From Novosphingobium kaempferiae (lineage in GTDB: Bacteria; Pseudomonadota; Alphaproteobacteria; Sphingomonadales; Sphingomonadaceae): a stretch of DNA of 64,000 nucleotides. Below the pieces are notes generated by a model that saw nothing but the letters and a program-made list of their open reading frames with translations, searched no databases and had not been told where the DNA came from. The stretch lies in NCBI RefSeq assembly GCF_021227995.1, contig NZ_CP089301.1:1798001-1862000 (forward strand), written 5' to 3'. Both the position numbers and the translations under genes were made by a program. Each line of letters begins with the position of its first letter. Within the stretch, counting starts at the first letter, position 1. Shown in pieces: positions 8,326-16,387 of the stretch.

Positions 8326-9087
8326 TCAAAGTGCCCCGGTAAACTCCGCCCCATTTGGGCTCAGCACCTGCCCGGTAAGGAACCGTGCCTGCTCGGAGGC
8401 AAGGAACACCGCCAGATCCGCACAGTCCCGAGGCAAGGCAAGCCGCCCCATCGGGATCGCAGCCGCCCGCGCCGCGATGTCCGCCTCGCTCATCGCCGCG
8501 CGCGTCATCGGCGTGTCGGTAAGCGCCGGGAGGATGGCGTTGACGGTCACCCCCTGCCCCGCGAACTCCTGCGCCCAGGCGCGGGTGAAGCCGATCATCG
8601 CGGCCTTGGCCCCGGCGTAGTGAGAATTGGCCGCCGCCCCGCGCGCGCCGATCAGCGACGACACGTTGATGATCCGCCCGCCCCCGGTCATCAGCGGCAC
8701 GACCGCGCGCGTCAGGAAGAAGCTGGCCCGCACCGACACCGCGAACACGCCGTCGAATGCATCGGGTGTCACGTCGGCGATCGCGCCGCCCCCGCCTTTC
8801 GCGGCATTGTTGACGAGGACGAAGGGCGCGCCGAGGCTCTGCGCGATCTCCGTGACTAGGCCGGGCAGCGCCTCGATCCCGGTGATGTCGCAAAGGAATG
8901 GGGCGAAGGCTTTGCGCTCAGCCGCCACGCGCTCCAACCCCTCGGCATCGAAGTCCACCAGCGCCACGCGATAGCCTGCATCGGCAAGCGCCAGACTGAT
9001 GGCGTGGCCTATTCCGCTGGCGGCTCCGGTGACGATGGCGACGGAACTTGGGGCGACGGAACTTGGGGCTACGGACGCGGCGTTCAT
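8326..9087 (-). CDS. SDR family oxidoreductase
   Basis: A 253-residue classical SDR with TGAASGIG, NNAA, the INVSSLIG serine region, YAGAK as the Tyr/Lys pair and a FLTGQVLSPNG end. Asp in VDFDAEG after beta-2 suggests NAD(H). The N-terminus carries the short repeat VAPSSVAPSSVA, from a 15-bp tandem duplication in the DNA. It overlaps the upstream SDR stop by 4 bp and ends the hydrolase-SDR-SDR operon. Substrate unknown. Confidence 0.88.
   Translation of the reverse strand: MNAASVAPSSVAPSSVAIVTGAASGIGHAISLALADAGYRVALVDFDAEGLERVAAERKAFAPFLCDITGIEALPGLVTEIAQSLGAPFVLVNNAAKGGGGAIADVTPDAFDGVFAVSVRASFFLTRAVVPLMTGGGRIINVSSLIGARGAAANSHYAGAKAAMIGFTRAWAQEFAGQGVTVNAILPALTDTPMTRAAMSEADIAARAAAIPMGRLALPRDCADLAVFLASEQARFLTGQVLSPNGAEFTGAL
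9037..9075. repeat. 15-bp tandem repeat in the 5' end of the SDR gene
   Basis: Two perfect copies of GGCGACGGAACTTGG followed by a partial third. It adds five residues per unit (SSVAP) to the SDR N-terminus before the cofactor-binding fold, so copy changes would be neutral for the frame. Confidence 0.8.
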
Positions 9088-9869
9088 GGCAGGCGGTCGA
9101 ACTTCAGGTTGTCGAGACGGCCCACGGAGATGCCGCCGTCGATGGCGATGGTCTGCCCGGTGACATAGCGCGCATCGTCCGACGCGAGATAGAGGAAACC
9201 CTGCGCGATCTCCTCGGGCATTCCCACGCGCGGGATCGGGATGACGGACGCCATGGCGTCGAGCGCCTCGTCCGATGCGCTTTCGCGCAGGGCGTGGCCG
9301 AGCACCAGCCCCGGCTCGATGCCGGACACATTGATGCCCTTGCGCGCCAGTTCCAGCGCCGCGCCCCGGATGAAGCCGTTCACCCCCGCCTTGAGCGCGC
9401 CGTAGTGGACGAGGTTCACGAAATTGCGCCGCGTTCCCGCCAGCGAGGAGGTGATGAGGATGCGTGCGTGGGCGCTCTTCTCCAGATGCGGCAGCGCATC
9501 GGCGGCAAGCCAGAAACAGGCCTTGAGGCCGACATCGAACACCTTGTCGAGATCGGCGTCGGACAGTTCGCCGATGGCCCCGAAGGGGATGTAGGCGGCG
9601 TTGTGCAGCATGATGTCGAGTTGCCCGAACGTCCCGACTGCCCGCGCCACCATCGCCCGCACCGCCTCGCGGTCGCCCATGTCGAGGACGTCGAGGTACG
9701 CCTCGCCCCCGGCGGCGCGGATGGCCTCGACCGTCTCCTCGCCCGGCTCGCGGGTGCGGGTGGCGACGACCACTTTCGCGCCTTCCCGCGCGAAGAGTTC
9801 CGCCGTCGCCCTGCCGATGCCGCGCCCGCCACCGGTGACGATGGCGACGCGGCCCTCCAGCTTGCCCAT
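9084..9869 (-). CDS. SDR family oxidoreductase
   Basis: A 261-residue classical SDR. It has TGGGRGIG near the N-terminus, HNAAY in the NNAG position, a catalytic Ser in ITSSLAG, YGALK for Tyr/Lys, and a YVTGQTIAIDGG end. Arg/Thr residues after beta-2 (VVATRTR) suggest an NADP preference, in contrast to the neighbouring SDR. It lies 13 bp after the alpha/beta hydrolase and overlaps the next SDR by 4 bp. It likely acts on successive carbonyl or alcohol intermediates. Confidence 0.88.
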   Translation of the reverse strand: MGKLEGRVAIVTGGGRGIGRATAELFAREGAKVVVATRTREPGEETVEAIRAAGGEAYLDVLDMGDREAVRAMVARAVGTFGQLDIMLHNAAYIPFGAIGELSDADLDKVFDVGLKACFWLAADALPHLEKSAHARILITSSLAGTRRNFVNLVHYGALKAGVNGFIRGAALELARKGINVSGIEPGLVLGHALRESASDEALDAMASVIPIPRVGMPEEIAQGFLYLASDDARYVTGQTIAIDGGISVGRLDNLKFDRLP

Positions 9870-9882
9870 CGGCCCCTGCCCG

Positions 9883-10716
9883 TCAGCGAGGAACGACGCG
9901 GTCGAAGAATTCGATGGCCGCGGCGCTGCACTTGTCGGCGCTGGTAATCATGCAATAGGTCGAACCGGCGTTCTCGATGGTCGCCACCTCGCAGTCGGGC
10001 TTGAGTTCGAGGAAGCTGCCGACGAGGTAGTCGTAGGACACCTCCTTCATCTCCTCGCGCGTGTTCTGGGCGGAATCGTTGCCCATCAGCAGCATCGTCG
10101 GGCATTCGAGGCGCTTCACGTCGCCCGTCAGGTCGACTTCCTTGTAAGCCTCGATCACCCATTTCAGCGTGTTCGGATTGACGTTCTCGATGTAGCGTTT
10201 CTTGGCCCAGACCTCGTAGGCGATGCCGCCCGGCTCGTAGAGCAGGTCCGCCGGGAACACCGCGCCCGCGAACAGGCGCGACATGTGATCGACGCCGAAG
10301 TTCCTGCCCACATAATAGGCTGCATCCATGATTCCGCGCCAGGTGTCGTCGCTCTTGAACCACGGGTAGGTGCAGAGCGCGGTGACGCGCTCGGGGTACT
10401 TGGCGGCGAAGCGCAGCGCCACGGGCGCGCCGGTGGAGGTGGCCCAGATCGCCGTCTTCTCGATCCCCGCCGCGTCCATGACGATGCGCATGTCCTCGGC
10501 GTACTGATCGACCGTGGGCGGGCACGCCATCGTCCAGTCCGACTTGCCGCTGCCCCGGAAGGCCCAGTTGACGACAGTATACTTCGCGGCAAGATCGTCG
10601 ACCACGTATTCCCACTGGGAGTCGATCAGCGCGAAGCCGCCGACCAGCATGACCGGCGGGCCTTCGCCCTTGGTCTCGTACCAGAGATGAATGCCGTTCT
10701 CGCTTGCCGTCGCCAT
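9883..10716 (-). CDS. Alpha/beta hydrolase, apparently lacking the catalytic histidine
   Basis: A 277-residue alpha/beta hydrolase fold protein. The nucleophile elbow is ATSTG with Ser94 (first Gly of GxSxG replaced by Ala), and Asp214 lies in LLMGND. The last histidine in the chain is His144; the region where the catalytic His is expected reads ENAGSTYCM, so the triad appears incomplete. It heads the hydrolase-SDR-SDR operon. A TTTGTATACTTT palindrome lies about 70 bp before its start. It may be a pseudo-hydrolase, a lyase or a cofactor-independent oxygenase-type fold; which cannot be told from sequence. Confidence 0.82.
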   Translation of the reverse strand: MATASENGIHLWYETKGEGPPVMLVGGFALIDSQWEYVVDDLAAKYTVVNWAFRGSGKSDWTMACPPTVDQYAEDMRIVMDAAGIEKTAIWATSTGAPVALRFAAKYPERVTALCTYPWFKSDDTWRGIMDAAYYVGRNFGVDHMSRLFAGAVFPADLLYEPGGIAYEVWAKKRYIENVNPNTLKWVIEAYKEVDLTGDVKRLECPTMLLMGNDSAQNTREEMKEVSYDYLVGSFLELKPDCEVATIENAGSTYCMITSADKCSAAAIEFFDRVVPR

Positions 10717-10784
10717 CAGTCAGTCCTTAGGCTTGAGGAATTGTGCGGGGGCGAGTGTGGGTCGGGGCTGACGGCCTGTCGATG

Positions 10785-10796
10785 TTTGTATACTTT
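10785..10796. promoter_or_regulatory. Putative GntR/FCD operator upstream of the hydrolase operon
   Basis: TTTGTATACTTT, centred on the palindrome GTATAC. It lies about 70-80 bp upstream of the hydrolase start and touches the stop of the upstream MFS gene. It shares its core with the site between the MFS and GntR genes, as expected for a FadR-subfamily operator. Confidence 0.55.
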
Positions 10797-12033
10797 AACC
10801 CCGTTGACGAACACGCATACGTTCTTCCGCGATGGAGGCGACGATGCCGCCCGCCAGCAGCAGGCAGTTGAGCGTGAACGGCACGCCGTAGCCACCGAAC
10901 GCGTCGTACATCAGCGCGGTCAGCCAGGCGCCGGCGGCCGAGCCGAAGCTCTCGAACACCACGAACAGGCCGAGCACCTGCGCCAGCGCCGGTCCGCGAT
11001 AGACCGCGCCGATCTTGAGCTGCGCCAGCGGGAAGCAGCCGCCCCAGCCCAGTCCCACCAGCGCTAGGCCGGGCATGTAGGCCTGTTCCGGGAACACCGC
11101 CAGCAGCAGCGAGCCCGCCAGCATGCAGCCCATCATCAGCAGCCATGCCCGCTCCAGGCTGAGGCGCAGCAGCAGGAACCCGGACCCGAACTTGCCGACG
11201 AGGCCGAGGCTGAAGATCAGGCTCACCGCCCCCGCCGCGACGCCGGTGCACAGGCCCTTGTCGCGCAGCATCAGCACCGCATGCGCGGCCATGCAGGCGG
11301 AAACGTAGAACACCGGCACCAGCGCCGCCATCAGGATCGCCGTCGAGCGCCGCCAGAACAGCCTGAACGAGAAGCCGAAAGTCCCCTCGCGCGAGATCAG
11401 CCAGTCGCCACTACTGCCGTCTTCGGGCGTGCGGATCACCAGCCAGACGAAGGGCACCACTGCGAAGGGCAGCGCGGCGAGGATCGGGAACACCTGACGC
11501 CAGGGCATCTGCGCGATCAGGGCCGAGGCGACCTGCGCCATCAGCACCGCCCCGCAACTTGCCCCCGCCACGCAGATGCCGACGGCGATGCCCCGCCGCG
11601 GGTCGTCCACCGCGAACCAGCGCGACAGCACGATCATCAGCACGACCACATGGACGCAAGCATAGGCGAAGCCCAGCAGCCCCTGCAGCGCGTAGAGCTG
11701 GCCGAGCGAGGTCACCGCCGAATAGCCCATCAGCACCGCCGAAAGCGCCACCAGCCCCAGCGTCACGACTGCACGAACGCCGATCTTCTCGGTCAGCCAC
11801 GCCATCATCAGGCAGGAGAACGAGGTGGCCAGCATGTAGACCAGATCGCGGAACTTGAACGCGGACCTAGATGCACCTAGAGCACCCAGAACGCGGTCAT
11901 CGAACAACACAATGCCGCCCAGAGCCATGCCCTGCACCAGCATGGTACACAGGAAGAGCACCGCCACGATCAACCACACGCGGCGGCTCGGGGCTGCTGT
12001 CGCGGGAGCGGTTTCGGTCAGGCGCTCAGTCAT
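10795..12033 (-). CDS. MFS transporter
   Basis: A 412-residue polytopic carrier with about 12 transmembrane segments, starting MTERLTE at 12033 (the longer open frame to 12138 runs through the operator region). It is a paralogue of the MFS gene at 3414-4649: similar SAFKFRDLVYML after TM1, LTEKIGVRAVVTL loop 2-3 and LVGLGWGGCF. It is divergent from the GntR gene, with an operator-like palindrome 33-44 bp upstream of its start. It probably carries the inducing substrate. Confidence 0.86.
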   Translation of the reverse strand: MTERLTETAPATAAPSRRVWLIVAVLFLCTMLVQGMALGGIVLFDDRVLGALGASRSAFKFRDLVYMLATSFSCLMMAWLTEKIGVRAVVTLGLVALSAVLMGYSAVTSLGQLYALQGLLGFAYACVHVVVLMIVLSRWFAVDDPRRGIAVGICVAGASCGAVLMAQVASALIAQMPWRQVFPILAALPFAVVPFVWLVIRTPEDGSSGDWLISREGTFGFSFRLFWRRSTAILMAALVPVFYVSACMAAHAVLMLRDKGLCTGVAAGAVSLIFSLGLVGKFGSGFLLLRLSLERAWLLMMGCMLAGSLLLAVFPEQAYMPGLALVGLGWGGCFPLAQLKIGAVYRGPALAQVLGLFVVFESFGSAAGAWLTALMYDAFGGYGVPFTLNCLLLAGGIVASIAEERMRVRQRG

Positions 12034-12065
12034 GCCGCCGCTCGCACGCCGAACGCCCGCATACC

Positions 12066-12077
12066 ATTGTATACTTT
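12066..12077. promoter_or_regulatory. Putative GntR/FCD operator in the MFS-gntR intergenic region
   Basis: ATTGTATACTTT lies between the divergent MFS and GntR genes. The position suits autoregulation plus control of the carrier. Confidence 0.58.
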
Positions 12078-12164
12078 TGCAGCTTCCATATTGTGCGATT
12101 TCCGATAACGGTGATGACGGACACGATGCCGGGCGCATGACATGCCCGGATCAGGGAGGCAGAA

Positions 12165-12812
12165 TTGTCGAAAGCAAGCGACCAGGCCTATCTCGAACTG
12201 CGCGCGCGCATCCTGTCGGGCGAACTCGCCCCGGGCACGCAGCTGAAGGAAGAGGAACTGGCAAGCCTGTGCGGTGTCTCGCGCACGCCGGTGAGAGACG
12301 CGATCCGCAGGCTGGAGACAGAACTCTTCGTGCGCCGCACCGACAGCCAGCGCTCGTTCGTGGCCGAGTGGACGCTGGAGGACATCGAGGAAGTCTTCAC
12401 CCTGCGCGGCATGCTCGAAGGCTATGCGGTGCGGCGCGCCGCCACGCGGGCGACCAAGGCGCAGGTGACGCGCCTGCGCGCGATCAACGAGGACTTGCGC
12501 GAGGTGCTCGACGCCAAGACGCTCGACGTGCAGGCCTACCTTGCGGCCAACGCGGAATTCCACTCGCTCATCCTGGAGATCGCGGCGTCGGACCGCCTTG
12601 CCGCGCTGCTCAGCAAGCTGGTGATGCAGCCGGTGGTCCAGCAGACCGCCATGGCCTACAGCCGCGACCAACTCGGCCGCAGCTACCTCGAGCACACCGA
12701 GATCACCGCCGCGCTGGCACAGGGCGATCCCGATTGGGCGGAGGCGCTGATGATCGCGCATATCCGCCGCGCGCTCCATGCGCGCCTCAACCCGGCCGAG
12801 GGCGTGGACTGA
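12165..12812 (+). CDS. GntR family regulator (FadR/FCD subfamily)
   Basis: A 215-residue regulator. The N-terminal winged HTH has the GntR signature (LKEEELASLCGVSRTPVRDA). The C-terminal all-helical FCD domain shows the Asp/His metal-binding pattern (NAEFHSLIL and HTEITAAL). The start codon is TTG at 12165, chosen because a GGGAGG ribosome site lies 5 bases before it. It is divergent from an MFS gene. The repeated TTGTATAC palindrome at 10785, 12066 and 16005-16025 is the likely operator. The ligand is probably a carboxylate, as is usual for FCD domains. Confidence 0.9.
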   Translation: MSKASDQAYLELRARILSGELAPGTQLKEEELASLCGVSRTPVRDAIRRLETELFVRRTDSQRSFVAEWTLEDIEEVFTLRGMLEGYAVRRAATRATKAQVTRLRAINEDLREVLDAKTLDVQAYLAANAEFHSLILEIAASDRLAALLSKLVMQPVVQQTAMAYSRDQLGRSYLEHTEITAALAQGDPDWAEALMIAHIRRALHARLNPAEGVD

Positions 12813-12850
12813 GGGTCTGGATTGGCTGGCGCTTGCGCTGGCCCAAACAC

Positions 12851-12958
12851 CCCGTCGCCCCTGCGCAGGCAGGGGCCCATCCCGCCTCGCGTCCTCGCGG
12901 TGAGCCAGGAGCCTTGGTGAGAGACCTGATGGGCCCCTGCCTTCGCAGGGGCGACGGG
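12851..12958. repeat. Palindromic intergenic repeat (CCCGTCGCCCCTGC type)
   Basis: Near-perfect inverted arms, CCCGTCGCCCCTGCGCAGGC and GCCTTCGCAGGGGCGACGGG, are each followed on the inner side by AGGGGCCCAT or its complement, with about 50 bp between. It lies downstream of gntR and could fold as a large hairpin at the transcript end. Confidence 0.75.
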
Positions 12959-13024
12959 TGAAAGTAAGGTGACGGAGATTAGCCGCGCTTATGCTATCGT
13001 CATTGCTAGCGTAGCGAACGGTTG

Positions 13025-13063
13025 TGGCTGCCGGCGCACGTTGGGTGAGTGCGCCGGCAGCCA
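13025..13063 (-). terminator. Strong hairpin after the CoA-transferase gene
   Basis: A perfect 15-bp stem (TGGCTGCCGGCGCAC and its complement) with a 9-base loop starts 2 bases after the CaiB-like stop codon. No T-run follows on the minus strand, so it may be a processing or stabilising hairpin rather than a classical intrinsic terminator. Confidence 0.55.
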
Positions 13064-13065
13064 AC

Positions 13066-14271
13066 TCAGATCGCCTGCCCGGCCTTGAGGGCGGCGATCT
13101 CGTCGTCCTGCATTCCCAGCAGGCCGCCGTAGATCTCGGCGTTGTCCTGCCCGATCTCCAGCGGCGCGCGGCGGCGGACCGATGATGGCGTGCCGGACAT
13201 CTTCGGGAAGGCATTCTGCATCTTGAAGGTGCCCCAGCGCGGATGCTCGACGTCGATCAGCGCCTCGCGCGCGGCGAAGTGGGGGTCTTCCAGCATTTCA
13301 GCGGCGCGGTAGATCTTGCCCGCGGGGACCGAGAACTCGATCATCTTCGCTTCCAGTTCCTCGACCGTGAGAGTGCGGGTCCAGTCGGCGATGATATCGT
13401 CCAGTTCGCGCAGGTTGTCGCCGCGCGCGACGTGGGTGGCGTAGCGCGGATCGCTCGCCAGCTCCGGTCGGCCCATCGCGGCACAGAGGCGCCTGAACAC
13501 CGCGTCCTGGTTGGCGCCGATGAGGTATTCGCCGTCGCTGGTCGGATAGACGTTGGAGGGAGAGACGCCTTCGAGGATCGAGCCGGTACGCTGGCGCACA
13601 TGGTCCGAGACCATGTATTCGGGCACGAGGCTCTCCATCACCTGCAGCACCGCTTCGTAGAGCGCGCTGTCAACGACCTGCCCCTTGCCGGTGCGCTCGC
13701 GCGCGTGGAGCGCGGCGAGCGCGCCCATGCAACCGTAAGTCGCGGCGAGGCTGTCACCGATGGAGACGCCCATGCGGCTCGGCGCGCGGTCGGGGTCGCC
13801 GACGATGTAGCGCCATCCGCCCATGGCCTCGCCGATGCCGCCGAACCCGGCGCGCGAGGAGTACGGCCCGGTCTGGCCATAGCCGGAGACGCGCACGATG
13901 ATGAGGCGCGGGTTGATCGCATGGAGTTCGTCCGGGCCAAGGCCCCACTTCTCCATCGTGCCCGGCTTGAAGTTCTCGATCAGGATGTCGGCATGGGCGG
14001 CCAGCTTGCGGACGATCTCCTGCCCCTCGGGCACGCGCAGGTTGGCGCTGACCGACTTCTTGTTGCGCGCGACGACTTCCCACCAAAGCTTCGCCTCGCC
14101 GTGGCCCCAGTTGCGCATCGGGTCGCCGCCGCCCTTGCCGTCGATCTGCGGCGGCTCGACCTTGATGACTTCCGCCCCCATGTCGCCCAGCAGCTGCCCG
14201 CAGAACGGCCCCGCGATGAGTTGGCCCAGTTCAAGCACCCGGATGTCGGAGAGCGCCCCGTTGTTCGTCAT
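13066..14271 (-). CDS. CaiB/BaiF family CoA-transferase (class III)
   Basis: A 401-residue class III CoA-transferase from the MTNNGALSD start (an upstream ATG at 14304 is possible but has poorer context). It has the N-terminal VLELGQLIAGPFCGQ and LLGDMGAEVIKVEPP motifs. Asp173 in MGVSIGDS corresponds by pattern to the nucleophilic Asp of formyl-CoA transferase. It lies 101 bp after the HMG-CoA lyase-like gene. The human relative SUGCT transfers CoA to glutarate or hydroxymethylglutarate, so this enzyme may activate a dicarboxylic acid for the adjacent lyase (inference). Confidence 0.88.
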   Translation of the reverse strand: MTNNGALSDIRVLELGQLIAGPFCGQLLGDMGAEVIKVEPPQIDGKGGGDPMRNWGHGEAKLWWEVVARNKKSVSANLRVPEGQEIVRKLAAHADILIENFKPGTMEKWGLGPDELHAINPRLIIVRVSGYGQTGPYSSRAGFGGIGEAMGGWRYIVGDPDRAPSRMGVSIGDSLAATYGCMGALAALHARERTGKGQVVDSALYEAVLQVMESLVPEYMVSDHVRQRTGSILEGVSPSNVYPTSDGEYLIGANQDAVFRRLCAAMGRPELASDPRYATHVARGDNLRELDDIIADWTRTLTVEELEAKMIEFSVPAGKIYRAAEMLEDPHFAAREALIDVEHPRWGTFKMQNAFPKMSGTPSSVRRRAPLEIGQDNAEIYGGLLGMQDDEIAALKAGQAI

Positions 14272-14372
14272 TCCTTGTTCTTCCTGCATTGTCGTTATCG
14301 CCATTCGGGCTGGCGGAGGCCCTCAAGTCTGGTTTGCGAGGCACGCGGCGCGCACGGTTTCGATGACGAGGC

Positions 14373-15281
14373 TCATCCATCTCTGCCGAGCGCCACGGCC
14401 GGGAAGTTCCCCGCCTGCGTGACCATGGCGCGAAGGGGATTGCCCATGACCCCCTCCAGCCACTGCGATGCTTCGATCAGGCGATCGAGATCGAGCCCGG
14501 TCGCGATGCCGGACCTTTCGAACATGTAGACGACGTCCTCGGTCGGCACGTTGCCGGTGGCCTTGGGCGCGAACGGACAGCCGCCGAGCCCGCCGAGCGA
14601 GGTGTCGACCACGGTCGCCCCCGCCGCCACCGCGACCCATGCGTTGGCAAGTCCGGTGCCGCGCGTGTTGTGGAAGTGGACGCGCACGGGGATCGGCGCG
14701 ATCACCTCGACCACCCGACGGACCAGTGCATCGACATGCGCGGGCGCGGCGACGCCGATGGTGTCGGCCAACGCGATCTCGCGCGGGTTCGCCTCGGCCA
14801 GCCTGCGTGCCATTTCGACGACGTGAGCGGGATCGACCTCGCCCTCGAAGGGGCAGCCGAAAGCGGCGCCGATGGTGACCTGCCCGCCCTTCCCGGCCTC
14901 GATGGCGGCGCGCACGATGTCCGCCGCGACGCCCACGGATTCGATGCTCGTCTGGCCCTGGTTGCGCATCGCGAAGGTATCGGTGGCGACGCAGACCGCG
15001 CCCGCCTCGTCGATCCCCGCGACCAGCCCGCGATCGAGCCCGCGCCGGTTCATGACGAGGCCGATGTAGGTCACGTCGTCGCGCCGGGGCAGCATGCCGA
15101 CGAGTTCGTCGGTTCCCGCCATCTGCGGCACCTTCTTCGGGTTGACGAAGCTGCCCACCTCGATCCGCCGCGCGCCGCAGTCGATGGCGCGGGAAACGAG
15201 TTCGGCCTTGTCCTCCAGCGAGACGAGCACCTTCTCGTTCTGCAGCCCGTCGCGCGGGGCGACCTCGACGATCTCGATCAT
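14373..15281 (-). CDS. Hydroxymethylglutaryl-CoA lyase-like protein
   Basis: A 302-residue DRE-TIM metallolyase. It has APRDGLQNE at the N-terminus (metal-binding Asp and the Arg-Asp pair), HFHNTRGTG for the two histidine ligands, and GGLGGCPFAPKATGN with the catalytic Cys of the HMG-CoA lyase signature. Expected reaction: HMG-CoA (or a close 3-hydroxy-3-methyl acyl-CoA) to acetyl-CoA and a keto acid. It overlaps the isochorismatase-like stop by 4 bp. Together with the CoA-transferase it forms an activate-and-cleave pair. Confidence 0.88.
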   Translation of the reverse strand: MIEIVEVAPRDGLQNEKVLVSLEDKAELVSRAIDCGARRIEVGSFVNPKKVPQMAGTDELVGMLPRRDDVTYIGLVMNRRGLDRGLVAGIDEAGAVCVATDTFAMRNQGQTSIESVGVAADIVRAAIEAGKGGQVTIGAAFGCPFEGEVDPAHVVEMARRLAEANPREIALADTIGVAAPAHVDALVRRVVEVIAPIPVRVHFHNTRGTGLANAWVAVAAGATVVDTSLGGLGGCPFAPKATGNVPTEDVVYMFERSGIATGLDLDRLIEASQWLEGVMGNPLRAMVTQAGNFPAVALGRDG

Positions 15282-15913
15282 GCGCCCTGCTCCAGCGAGG
15301 CGAGATAGGCGACGATGGCCTCTTCCGAGACGACGTCCGCGTACTTTGCGTTCATGTCGAACAGGTTCGCTTCGTGCGGTCCGGGATGACGGTCGCCGCA
15401 GCCCTCGGCGACGACGGCGGTGCGGAACCCGTAGGACACCGCATCGATGCAACTCGCACGCACGCAGCCGCTGGTGGAAAGGCCGGTCAGGATCACCTGA
15501 TCGATACCCCGTGCCGTCAGCGTGGAGGCCAGCGAGGTGCCGAAGAAGGCGCTCGGGTACTGCTTGGTCAGCACGATCTCGTCGGGCTGCGGCTCCAGGC
15601 CCTTGGGCCATGCGCCCATCGGGTTGCCCGCCTCGAACGCCTTGAGCGCGGGCACCTTCTCGAAGAAGCGGCCCCCGTCGATGCCGCCGGGATGGTAGAC
15701 CACGTTGGTCAGGATAACCGGCACCTTCGCCGTCCGCGCAGCCTCGCGGATGCGCAGCGCCGATGCCAGCGCCGCCTCGACCCCGGCATAGAGCGGGCTT
15801 TCGGGCGCAAAGTAGGCTTCGACGAAATCGATGAGGATCAGCGCGGGCGAGCGCCCGAAACCGGCCTTGCCGCCGAACGCGGCCGCGTAGTTCTGCTGAA
15901 GCTCGTCACTCAT
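15278..15913 (-). CDS. Isochorismatase-family cysteine hydrolase
   Basis: A 211-residue alpha/beta hydrolase of the cysteine-hydrolase superfamily (nicotinamidase, N-carbamoylsarcosine amidase, isochorismatase). The triad is visible as Asp29 (LILIDFVEAYF), Lys117 (LTKQYPSAFFGT) and Cys150 (GLSTSGCVRAS). The STSGCVRA context is closest to N-carbamoylsarcosine amidase-like proteins, which suggests hydrolysis of an amide, but the true substrate is unknown. It is the first gene of the isochorismatase-HMG-CoA lyase-CoA-transferase operon. A GTATACAAA operator-like site lies about 90-110 bp before it. Confidence 0.87.
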   Translation of the reverse strand: MSDELQQNYAAAFGGKAGFGRSPALILIDFVEAYFAPESPLYAGVEAALASALRIREAARTAKVPVILTNVVYHPGGIDGGRFFEKVPALKAFEAGNPMGAWPKGLEPQPDEIVLTKQYPSAFFGTSLASTLTARGIDQVILTGLSTSGCVRASCIDAVSYGFRTAVVAEGCGDRHPGPHEANLFDMNAKYADVVSEEAIVAYLASLEQGA

Positions 15914-16387
15914 CGCCCTTGGTGGCTCCCGTCATCGCGGGCCTGTTCGCCCGCACACCCGAATGTCCCGTCTCGCACCCGATTCTCGCACGGCGCGTGT
16001 CATTTTTGTATTTTTAGTATACAAATTTAGGAGCGGTCAATCCGTTCTCTCGCCGATCTCGTACAAATCCGCATATAGATGTCGCAATTCTGCATGCCGT
16101 GCGCGTGAGAATGGCGGATTTCTGCCGATTTGGATTGTATGCAAAAAATGGCGCCGGACTGCACGCAGGCGCCTACCTCCCGCTCCCTACTGCGCATACC
16201 CCTGTGCAGGAGAGGCATCTGTCGCACCCTTGACGCAAACGCGCCGTCGCGAGAGCCTGCACAGGCATTTTGCGGGCAAGGTGCAGGCGTTTCGACAGGG
16301 CAAGGCAGGCTTGACGCGGGCGGGGATCACCTTCCTCCCCGCGCCTGTGGACGAGCGCCTCTCGCCCGACTGACGGGAGGTACACAT
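15914..16387. other. Divergent control region between isochorismatase-like and Rieske genes
   Basis: 474 bp with no convincing gene. It includes a locally AT-rich segment (about 15999-16030) holding an inverted TTTGTAT...ATACAAA sequence. It ends with a GGGAGG ribosome site for the Rieske gene. Open frames crossing it lack coding character. Confidence 0.6.
16005..16025. promoter_or_regulatory. Putative GntR/FCD operator (TTTGTAT-N7-ATACAAA)
   Basis: TTTGTATTTTTAGTATACAAA contains AGTATACAAA, the exact reverse complement of the TTTGTATACT found at 10785, plus an additional TTTGTAT arm. It is placed to control both the minus-strand isochorismatase operon and the plus-strand Rieske operon. Confidence 0.55.

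Noticed and set aside
12034..12138. N-terminal extension of the MFS gene at 10795
   Set aside because: It crosses the TTGTATAC operator region and adds a hydrophilic stretch atypical of MFS proteins.
8200..13063. Possible CRISPR or tRNA-like hairpins
   Set aside because: The inverted repeats have no regular spacers and no tRNA cloverleaf features; they fit intergenic palindromes or terminators.
16130..16387. Upstream extension of the Rieske gene
   Set aside because: The extension runs through the divergent control region. The family start and a GGGAGG site agree on 16388.
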